A DNA stretch of 64,000 bases from Lautropia sp. (GTDB lineage Bacteria; Pseudomonadota; Gammaproteobacteria; Burkholderiales; Burkholderiaceae_E), in contig JAUMZD010000002.1 in the NCBI GenBank assembly GCA_030528325.1, positions 1 through 64,000 of the forward strand, read 5' to 3'. Below, one piece after another: positions 54,752 through 62,248 of the stretch. The position numbers were made by a program, and so were the translations under genes. The notes under the pieces were generated by a model that saw nothing but the letters and a program-made list of their open reading frames with translations, did not search any database and was not told where the DNA came from. Numbering within the stretch: position 1 is the stretch's first letter; every line of letters begins with the position of its first letter.

Positions 54752-55952
54752 TCCATCACGACGGATTTTCATGATTCTCGACAGCGTGTATCCGGCACTG
54801 GGCGGCGGCGGCGCCGAAGCCCAGGTCGGCACGCTCAGTCGCTGGTTTTCCCGACACGGTGCCCCCTGTGTCATCGTGACCCCGATGGTGCCCTGGGGCC
54901 CACAAAGGTCATCCGAACAGGATGACATGATCGAGATCGTTCGTATCCGTTATCCACGGGTTCCCCTGCTCGGCGGGCTGATCCTCCAGCTTCGGCTGGC
55001 AGCCCTGCTGATGCAACGCCGCCACGAGATCCGTGCCCTGCATTGCCATATCGCCAACAACATGGCTGCGACGACTGCGCTGGCGAACCGCTGGCTGAAA
55101 AAGAACATGCTGGTCAAGCTGACGGGCAGCACCGAACTGAATGGCGGCATCCTCGCGGAACGACCCAGTCTGGCGATGCGACTGAAGCGCATGCTACTCA
55201 AGCCCAGCATGATACAGGCCATCAGCCAGACACTGGTCGCGCGTCTTCCGCAAGCCGGCTTCGATGCTTCCCGTGTCTTTCAGGTACCCAATGCCGTCGA
55301 TACCGAGCGTTTTTACCGTTCGAGAGAAGCCCGCCAGAAAGCCCGCGAAACCCGGTATCCAGCAGACGAGCTGGTGATGGTTTACATAGGCCGTCTGGAA
55401 GCGGAAAAAGGGGTCGATCTGCTGCTCGATGCCTGGGCAGACGCCTTCCGTCCGGATCAGCCCGTCAGGCTCGTGCTGGTCGGTACAGGCTCCATGCAGA
55501 CTCAGCTCGAAGCCCTCGCCGAAGTGCGTGGCTGCGCCCATCAACTGGAATTCGTCGGCCACAGCAATGATGTCGCCCAGCACCTGGCGGCAGCCGACAT
55601 CGGTGTACTGACCTCCTATGCGGAAGGTCTGTCGAATACCCTGCTGGAGTCCATGGCTTCCGCACTGCCCATGATCGGCTCGCGCGTCAGCGGCACCGAA
55701 GATTTCATCGAACCGTCGGTCAATGGCTGGCTGTTCGAGCCCGGTGACCGGGCAGCGCTGGTCGAATGCCTGCAAGCCGCTCATCAACTTGGGCATGACC
55801 GCCTGGCCGTGATGGGCGAAGCTGCCCGCCATCGCGTGCAATCCACCGCCTCGATTCCCGCCGTCACCCGGCAGCTGCTGTCCCTGTACGACCACGGTCG
55901 CCTGGCCATCAGCAGCAACGCTGCCTCTCCCCCCAGGACCTTCCAGAGTTAA
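54729..55952 (+). CDS. GT4-family glycosyltransferase
   Basis: A 407-residue GT-B enzyme. The donor-binding C-terminal half shows LVMVYIGRLEAEKGVDLLLD, LRLVLVGTG-like VRLVLVGTGSMQTQL, and EGLSNTLLESMASALPMIGS with the Glu-x7-Glu-type loop. The N-terminal half begins MILDSVYPALGGGGAEAQVG. I chose ATG 54729, inside the previous gene's end; the internal ATG 54771 (MILDSVY) is an alternative. Substrate unknown; it should add one sugar to the repeat unit. Confidence 0.87.
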   Translation: MTPNKTNNPSRRIFMILDSVYPALGGGGAEAQVGTLSRWFSRHGAPCVIVTPMVPWGPQRSSEQDDMIEIVRIRYPRVPLLGGLILQLRLAALLMQRRHEIRALHCHIANNMAATTALANRWLKKNMLVKLTGSTELNGGILAERPSLAMRLKRMLLKPSMIQAISQTLVARLPQAGFDASRVFQVPNAVDTERFYRSREARQKARETRYPADELVMVYIGRLEAEKGVDLLLDAWADAFRPDQPVRLVLVGTGSMQTQLEALAEVRGCAHQLEFVGHSNDVAQHLAAADIGVLTSYAEGLSNTLLESMASALPMIGSRVSGTEDFIEPSVNGWLFEPGDRAALVECLQAAHQLGHDRLAVMGEAARHRVQSTASIPAVTRQLLSLYDHGRLAISSNAASPPRTFQS

Positions 55953-55966
55953 TTCGATACCGAACC

Positions 55967-57865
55967 ATGTGTGGCATTGCCGGACTGATTTCCCTGAACG
56001 GGCGAGCGCTGCCCGACGCTGACGTACTGAACGCCATGTGCGCTGCCATCGTGCATCGCGGGCCCGACGATCAAGGCACCTTCGTCGCCGACTGGGCCAT
56101 GATCGGCATGCGTCGGCTGGCCATCATCGACGTGGCGGGAGGGCATCAACCGGTTCACGCGCGTGGCGGTCGCGTCCAGCTCGTCTTCAACGGCGAGATC
56201 TACAATTTCCGGGAACTCCGAACCGAACTGAAGGCACGGGGCCATGTCTTCCTGACCGACTCCGATTCGGAATGCATCGCCCATGCCTACGCCGAGTACG
56301 GCACCGACTGCTTTGAGCGCCTGCGCGGCATGTTCGCCATTGCCGTCCTCGACATGGACCGGCAGGAACTGATCCTCGCCAGAGACCGTATCGGCAAGAA
56401 ACCGCTTTACCTGGGGGAGCTTTCTCCCGGCCTGCTGGGCTTCGGCTCGGAGCTGAAAACCCTGCTGGCGGTACCTGGCTGGCAACCGAAGGTCTCGCCA
56501 GATGCCATTCAGGACTTCTTCAGCCTCGGCTACATCCCGGCGCCCCACACCATTTTCGAGGGCATCGGCAAGCTGCTACCCGGACACTGGCTACGCATCC
56601 GGCCTGGTCGCGACGGGCAGGAAGCCCTGATCGAACAGCATGCCTATGCCAGCCTCGATTTCGGCCCGAAATGGACGGATGATGAAACCACGCTGATCGA
56701 ACGGCTCGAAGCCGAACTTGACGAGGCCGTTCGCGTTCGCCTGATGTCGGATGTGCCCTTTGGCGCATTCCTGAGCGGCGGTCTGGATTCCAGCGTCGTC
56801 TGCGCGTTGATGACCCGCCACCTGTCCTCGCCGCTCAAGACCTTCTCGATCGGCTTCGAGGAAGCGGCTTTCGACGAGCTGCCGGACGCGAGGCGGGTGG
56901 CCACCCATCTGGGCACCGAACATCATGAGCTGGTGGTAAAGCCCGACGCCACCGGGCTGCTCGAAGCCCTGGCCTGGTATTTCGATGAACCCTTCGGCGA
57001 CTCATCGGCCATCCCGACCTATCTGGTATCGCGGCTGGCAGCACAGCACGTCAAGATGGTGCTCTCGGGCGATGGTGGCGATGAGCTGTTTGCCGGCTAT
57101 TCCCGCTATCAGCGCTACCAGCGCCTGCAACGTCTGAAATCGGCCAGCCTCGGACTGGCGCCCGAGATCCTGAAGATCGGCTCGCGGCTATTGCCTGACC
57201 CACACGCCCACCGCTTTGCCCGCATGGGAGAGCGCCTCTCGCTTGGCTGGCCCGATGATTATCTGGCGATGGTCGGTCTGGCCAGCCAGCCGGATCTGGC
57301 ACTGCTGTTCGGTGAGCGGGCTCGCAAGGATCCGTTCGGCAGCGTGCGCCAACGGTTCATCCGCCCCGAACTCCCCGACCGTCTGGAACAGATATTGTCA
57401 GGCGATATGGGCACCTATCTCGTCGATGACATTCTGACCAAGGTTGATCGCGCCAGCATGGCCAATTCACTGGAGGCTCGCGCGCCTTTACTTGATCAGA
57501 AGTTGCTGGCATTTGCCGCCCGTCTGCCCGTTTCGATGAAACTGCGGGGAGGCAATGGCAAATATGCACTGAAACAGGTAGCAGCCCGACTGCTGCCAGC
57601 CGAAGTGCTGGCCAAACGGAAGCAGGGTTTCGCCATTCCGCTGGCCTCATGGTTCCGCAACGAGCTGAGACCGATGTTGCAGGACACGATCAACAGTCGC
57701 GCCTTCCGCGAGCGCGGCCTGTTCGACCTCAACGGTGTTCAGCGCGTGGTGGATGAGCATCAGCAGGGCATGCTGGATCGCGGAGAACTGCTGTGGATGA
57801 TCATGATCCTCGAAGTCTGGATGCAGCGCTTCGTGGATCGCCCGGACCATGAGACGGAACTCTGA
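55967..57865 (+). CDS. asnB: Glutamine-hydrolysing asparagine synthetase-like amidotransferase
   Basis: A 632-residue protein with both domains intact. MCGIAGLISL carries the Cys2 nucleophile, followed by IVHRGPDDQG and FNGEIYNFRELR. The synthetase domain has FLSGGLDSSVVCAL, FDEPFGDSSAIPTYLVS and LSGDGGDELFAGYSRY. In exosortase-A loci such proteins (amidotransferase 1, TIGR03108 type) probably amidate a uronic or amino acid group on the glycan rather than make free asparagine. It follows the GT4 by 14 bp and overlaps the next deacetylase gene by 1 bp (TGATG). Confidence 0.9.
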   Translation: MCGIAGLISLNGRALPDADVLNAMCAAIVHRGPDDQGTFVADWAMIGMRRLAIIDVAGGHQPVHARGGRVQLVFNGEIYNFRELRTELKARGHVFLTDSDSECIAHAYAEYGTDCFERLRGMFAIAVLDMDRQELILARDRIGKKPLYLGELSPGLLGFGSELKTLLAVPGWQPKVSPDAIQDFFSLGYIPAPHTIFEGIGKLLPGHWLRIRPGRDGQEALIEQHAYASLDFGPKWTDDETTLIERLEAELDEAVRVRLMSDVPFGAFLSGGLDSSVVCALMTRHLSSPLKTFSIGFEEAAFDELPDARRVATHLGTEHHELVVKPDATGLLEALAWYFDEPFGDSSAIPTYLVSRLAAQHVKMVLSGDGGDELFAGYSRYQRYQRLQRLKSASLGLAPEILKIGSRLLPDPHAHRFARMGERLSLGWPDDYLAMVGLASQPDLALLFGERARKDPFGSVRQRFIRPELPDRLEQILSGDMGTYLVDDILTKVDRASMANSLEARAPLLDQKLLAFAARLPVSMKLRGGNGKYALKQVAARLLPAEVLAKRKQGFAIPLASWFRNELRPMLQDTINSRAFRERGLFDLNGVQRVVDEHQQGMLDRGELLWMIMILEVWMQRFVDRPDHETEL

Positions 57866-58899
57866 TGCTCAAACATCACAGCAAACAGCTCCTGAAGCGG
57901 CTGATCTCCCCGGTGGTGAACCTGGCCGGCCTTTACGATGGAAGAATCCGTCGATTGATGGATTCAGACAGCCGACTGCTGGTATTAATGTATCACCGGG
58001 TGATCGACGACCCACGCGCAGATCCCTTTCAGCTGGGCATGTGCGTACAGAAGCACCGGTTCGCCGAGCAACTGGCCTGGCTGAAGAATAATGCCCACGT
58101 ACTGCCACTGGAGGACGCCGTCACACGGCTGCTCGCAGGCGAGCCACTTCCCCCCCGTTCCGTCGCGATCACTTTCGATGACGGCTACCGCGACAATCTG
58201 ACGATTGCCGCACCCCTACTGAAGCAGCAGGCGTTTCCGGCCACGATCTACGTCGTGACTGGCCAGCTGGAACAAGGTACCGCCTTTTGGTGGGATCAGG
58301 TCATCGCCATGATGGCCAGCACTTCGAAGCAGACTCTCGATACCCAGACACTCGGACTGCCCGAACTTCCGCCCAGCCTGTCTCTTGCCCCAGGGCAACG
58401 ACGCGACAGCTGCATTCTGCTGCTCGAGACGCTGTGGTCACACAACGACCAGCGCATCCAGGAAAGCCTGTCACGACTGTCCGTTCTGCTCAAACCTGTT
58501 GCCTGCCCGTGGCTGAAAGCCGAACGGATGAGTCCGGCGGAGGTTCAGAGTCTTGCTGCCCAGGGTTTCAGCATCGGCGGACACACCATTTCCCACGTCG
58601 ACCCCAAGCACCTGAACCGCGACCAGCTGCTACACGAGCTGACATCATCCCGACTGGCTCTGCAGAACCTGTGCCAGCAATCCGTCGACAGTTTTGCCTA
58701 TCCTGGAGGCCGTACCTCAGTCTGGATGCCCGATCTGCTGAACCTGGCCGGCTTTCATCACGCCGTCAGCACCGAGCGTGGCATCAACCAGGCTCCGGTC
58801 AACCGCTACGCCATAGCGCGTGTCGGCATGCCGGACACCCCCATGGGCGATTTCAAGCGGGCCATCCACAACCTCAACATCATTGGTGGACCCCATTGA
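57865..58899 (+). CDS. Polysaccharide deacetylase family protein (NodB domain), second copy
   Basis: A 344-residue CE4-type protein. LMYHRVIDDPRADPFQLGMC, AITFDDGYRDNLT (Asp pair), GGHTISHVDPKHL (His-x3-His) and FAYPGGRTSVWM are the four NodB motifs. It is clearly a different branch from the first copy at 48410, with a longer insert between the motifs (about 150-225). ATG 57865 overlaps the previous stop. Its end overlaps the TTG start of the next gene. Two deacetylases in one locus suggest two differently modified sugars. Confidence 0.87.
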   Translation: MLKHHSKQLLKRLISPVVNLAGLYDGRIRRLMDSDSRLLVLMYHRVIDDPRADPFQLGMCVQKHRFAEQLAWLKNNAHVLPLEDAVTRLLAGEPLPPRSVAITFDDGYRDNLTIAAPLLKQQAFPATIYVVTGQLEQGTAFWWDQVIAMMASTSKQTLDTQTLGLPELPPSLSLAPGQRRDSCILLLETLWSHNDQRIQESLSRLSVLLKPVACPWLKAERMSPAEVQSLAAQGFSIGGHTISHVDPKHLNRDQLLHELTSSRLALQNLCQQSVDSFAYPGGRTSVWMPDLLNLAGFHHAVSTERGINQAPVNRYAIARVGMPDTPMGDFKRAIHNLNIIGGPH

Positions 58900-60254
58900 A
58901 CCTGCTGCTGACCGGTCTTCTGGCCCTGATGATCCTCTGGGTGCCCAACCAGCTTCACCTGCCCTCCGACCTTGGACTCAAGGGCCTCAATTCGATCAAC
59001 CTGTTGTTTCTGAGCATCCTGTGTGTGATGTTCATGCGACAGAAGGACGACTCACGCCCGGCTGTCGCCACCCCGATGAAAGGCATCTTCATCGCCTATT
59101 TCCTGATGCTCATCTGGGGCTTCGTGATCGGTCAGGTTTATGACCGATCACAGATGATGCTCGACCTGACGGCGCTGAAGAATTCGATTTTCTTCATGTC
59201 GCTGTACTTCGTTTTCTTTCATGCCGTGCGCGATGTGCAGACCATCCAGCGGCTGTTCTTCATGCTGCTGTTCGTGGCCGCCGTGGCCGGGCTGGAGGCC
59301 ATCAAGGAAGGGATCGACTACGGCTTCGGCGTCTATGGAGAGACGAAACGGGCCGCAGGTCCCTTCGGTGCCGACTACAAGGCATCCAACCTGGCCGCCG
59401 TCTTTTTCGCGATGTTCATCCCCGTTTTTGCCGCGGTCGCGTTCTACATGAAAGGCAAGCCCCTCTGGCGAATCGGGGGGATGGGCGGCACCGCCATCCT
59501 GCTGATCGGCATTTTCTGTACTTATTCGAGACAGGCTTACCTGATCGTGGCCGTGCTGCTGCTGCTGATGGCGGCCAAGCGCAACCTGATTCTGGGGGTA
59601 CTGATCGCTCTGGCCGTCATGAGCTACGAGTCCTGGGTGCCCGAAGGCGTCGTGCAGCGGCTGGCCATGACCACCGAACAGACCTCGGAAACCGGCGAAG
59701 CGCAACTGGATGAAAGCACCGAAAGCCGCTTCATCCTGTGGGAGGGGGCAGGCCGCCTGATCATGGGTCGGCCCTGGGGAATCGGCCTCAATCACTTCAA
59801 GCGCGAGATCGGCTCCGAGCAGCCTCAGCTGGCCGGTCTCGATGCCCACAACTTCCTGGTTCTCATCACCACCGAAGCAGGACTATTAGGTGGCATACTG
59901 ACTCTGGCGTTGTATGCAGCCCTCTGCGCGCTGGCCTGGCGTTTCTGGCGAGCGGCAGTTACAGCCGACCAACGGGCTATGGCCGCCGGCTTTGCGGGTG
60001 CTACGCTGGCCGTGATGCTGGGAAATCTGTACGGCAGCCGTCTGCTGGATGGTGCCGTGACGGGAAATTACTGGATTCTGGCTGCGCTGGCTGCACGTTA
60101 TCTGTGCATCCTTCAGACCCGGGAATCCGGCGAAGGACAGCCACCCGTCCCGGGCAAGCGCCCCTCCCCCCCCAAGAACAGACCCGGCGTCAATCGTCAG
60201 CCCAAGCCTGCTGCGCGCGATGCCGATGGTCGATTGGTTGAACCGGCAGGCTGA
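58896..60254 (+). CDS. Wzy/O-antigen-ligase-like polymerase, TTG start
   Basis: A 452-residue polytopic membrane protein with around ten helices. The Wzy_C region appears as the helix-rich stretch ending with WEGAGRLIMGRPWGIGLNHF and GLDAHNFLVLITTEAGLLGG, the conserved His loop of O-antigen ligases. No ATG exists near the first helix (NLLLTGLLALMILWVPNQL); TTG 58896 overlaps the deacetylase stop as TTGA, and GGTGGA lies about 8 nt upstream. The C-terminal 40 residues are Pro/Lys-rich. In exosortase loci such proteins may instead be glycosylation ligases. It would polymerise or transfer the repeat unit. Confidence 0.8.
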   Translation: MNLLLTGLLALMILWVPNQLHLPSDLGLKGLNSINLLFLSILCVMFMRQKDDSRPAVATPMKGIFIAYFLMLIWGFVIGQVYDRSQMMLDLTALKNSIFFMSLYFVFFHAVRDVQTIQRLFFMLLFVAAVAGLEAIKEGIDYGFGVYGETKRAAGPFGADYKASNLAAVFFAMFIPVFAAVAFYMKGKPLWRIGGMGGTAILLIGIFCTYSRQAYLIVAVLLLLMAAKRNLILGVLIALAVMSYESWVPEGVVQRLAMTTEQTSETGEAQLDESTESRFILWEGAGRLIMGRPWGIGLNHFKREIGSEQPQLAGLDAHNFLVLITTEAGLLGGILTLALYAALCALAWRFWRAAVTADQRAMAAGFAGATLAVMLGNLYGSRLLDGAVTGNYWILAALAARYLCILQTRESGEGQPPVPGKRPSPPKNRPGVNRQPKPAARDADGRLVEPAG

Positions 60255-60457
60255 CAACCTTTTGCCGTTTCAGCCTTCAGATGATTTATAAAAACTCTGT
60301 CAAATACACTGTCAACACCTCTTCCGCGCAACATGCACCATCCAGGCAGCCTATCCTCCCGGATGGCGCATCACCCTTATCGGCACTGACGATACCAGCT
60401 ATCAGCGCATCCTCACGGCATGCACTGACCAACCTGGACAAGCGCCCTGCCAACACC

Positions 60458-61996
60458 ATGCGAGTCTCCGGACTTGCAGCGGCCATCTTCAGTGTGACAC
60501 TGGCTGCATGCGGACAGGCAGGCGACGCAGGCAGCCTGAACCTAGCCGAAGCCCATGTGGCACCTCGAACCACTCAAACTGCGCAGAGTCCCGAAACAGC
60601 CCAGCCATCCGGTGCTGAACAAGCCGGTTCAGCGGACAACACGCCCGCCCTGCAGGATCCCGAACGTGATACCGGGCGCAGCGCTCTCTACAGCTCTCCA
60701 GCCCTGAAAGCCGTGGCCAGCAATGACATCTGCCGGCACATCCTGAGCCGGAACAGTCTGCTGGTCGGCGGCCACGGCCTGCAGTCCCTGCCAAACACTT
60801 CCCGCCCTCGCCAGGGTGTTGCCACCACCGAACCAACCTACGGCAGCTGTCTGGTTCGATTGACGAACCAGTCCGCAACGCGCGGGCGCTTCCATCGCAA
60901 TGACTATTCTCGCCGCCAGGCTTTCAATGCCAATGGCTCGCTGATGTTCCTGTACGCTGAGGATGGCTTCTGGCATCTCTACGATGCCATGACAGGCAAA
61001 TGGCTTAAAGTGCTGAAGGGGCTGGCCGGTGATGCCGAACCGCAGTGGCATCCGAACAACCCGCATGTGATTTATTTCCTGCCCACCAACGGTGTTGGCA
61101 TGAAGATTTACAAGCTGGATGTCATCAAAAATCAGGTCATCCTGGTCGCTGACATGAGCCGTCAGATTCGTTCGTTCTGGCCGGATGCCAGTACGGCCTG
61201 GACACGCTCCGAAGGTTCTCCATCCCACAGCGCCCGTTACTGGTGCTTCATGGTCGAAAGCATCAGCGGTGGCCAGTGGCGTCCGCGGGGAGTATTCACC
61301 TTTGACCTCACCGAAAAGCGGATCATTGCGACGATGAACGTGCGGGCACGCCCAGACCATGTCAGCATGAGCCCAAGCGGCAATTATTGCGTGGTATCGG
61401 GTGACGACCGAACCGGCACCCGGGCCTACAGGCGAGATTTCAAGGCCCCCTACAATGCCAGGGTATCCACCCCGTATCTCCAGCTCCACCACAAATCGGA
61501 GCATTCCGATCTTGCCTACAACCGCAGACGTGAAGATGTCTATGTCTCGATCGACTATCAGAGCAATCGTGGCGATGTGTTCATGGTCAATCTGAAGACC
61601 GGTGAAAAAACCTCGCTCTTCCCGACCTACATGAACCGGACCGCCACCGCCATTCACGTATCCGGCAAGTCGTTCAGGAAACCGGGCTGGGTGCTGATCT
61701 CCACCTATGGCGAACACCATGCGAGCACACCTTGGCAGAACCTGCGTTACAGCGCAGCACGCCAATGGCCACACCGCAAGATCTTTGCCGTCAGCCTCGA
61801 GAAGAATCCGAAGATCCGCTCGCTCGCCTACACCCACAGCGATGCGCTCTCGTACTGGACCGAACCGCATGCCACCGTGAATCAGGACTTCACCCGCATC
61901 CTGTTCAACTCGACCTGGAACAGCACCAACGCCCGTGACATGGAAGCCTTCATGCTGGCCATTCCGAAGAACGCACTGGATCGTCCCACACGCTGA
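60458..61996 (+). CDS. Exported lipoprotein of unknown function, first of a paralogous pair
   Basis: A 512-residue protein not recognised. With ATG 60458 the start MRVSGLAAAIFSVTLAAC is a good lipoprotein signal (lipobox TLAAC); an in-frame ATG at 60281 would add 59 residues. The next about 60 residues are Gln/Thr/Ala-rich. The rest contains repeated beta-type units (FWHLYDAMTGKWLKVLKGL, YWCFMVESISGGQWRPRG, GVFTFDLTEKRIIATM) suggesting a beta-propeller. Conserved Trp/Cys pair in YWCF. The second copy follows at 62249. It closes the visible exopolysaccharide locus and lies 203 bp after the polymerase gene. Confidence 0.7.
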   Translation: MRVSGLAAAIFSVTLAACGQAGDAGSLNLAEAHVAPRTTQTAQSPETAQPSGAEQAGSADNTPALQDPERDTGRSALYSSPALKAVASNDICRHILSRNSLLVGGHGLQSLPNTSRPRQGVATTEPTYGSCLVRLTNQSATRGRFHRNDYSRRQAFNANGSLMFLYAEDGFWHLYDAMTGKWLKVLKGLAGDAEPQWHPNNPHVIYFLPTNGVGMKIYKLDVIKNQVILVADMSRQIRSFWPDASTAWTRSEGSPSHSARYWCFMVESISGGQWRPRGVFTFDLTEKRIIATMNVRARPDHVSMSPSGNYCVVSGDDRTGTRAYRRDFKAPYNARVSTPYLQLHHKSEHSDLAYNRRREDVYVSIDYQSNRGDVFMVNLKTGEKTSLFPTYMNRTATAIHVSGKSFRKPGWVLISTYGEHHASTPWQNLRYSAARQWPHRKIFAVSLEKNPKIRSLAYTHSDALSYWTEPHATVNQDFTRILFNSTWNSTNARDMEAFMLAIPKNALDRPTR

Positions 61997-62020
61997 GCAG
62001 CTCGTTGACCGGACGGATTC

Positions 62021-62048
62021 CTGCATGGCTGACTGCCACTCCATGCAG
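62021..62048. terminator. Hairpin after the first lipoprotein gene
   Basis: Perfect 8-bp arms CTGCATGG (62021-62028) and CCATGCAG (62041-62048) around a 12-nt loop, 25 bp after the stop codon. No T-run, so a terminator role is tentative. Confidence 0.35.
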
Positions 62049-62248
62049 CATCCGGCTTGATCAGCCCGTCACGACAGACTGAGGCAATCTGCCGCTGATC
62101 GGCTGATCTCCGACATACAACCGCCCACCGTGGCGGCCTGCCCCCCGTTCAGGCATTAGAGCGTGTTATGAACTTATTCGTCCCCGCGCAAGTCTGTCAG
62201 ACGCGCAGGACAAATGCTCATCACGTCTTTACTGCGGTCAAAGTCCGG

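Noticed and set aside
62155..62188. GAGCGTGTTATGAACTT-like segment resembling an insertion-sequence end, and the 13-mer ATTCGTCCCCGCG shared with 23878-23890
   Set aside because: No transposase or second end nearby, and a 13-mer match is weak evidence in 64 kb.
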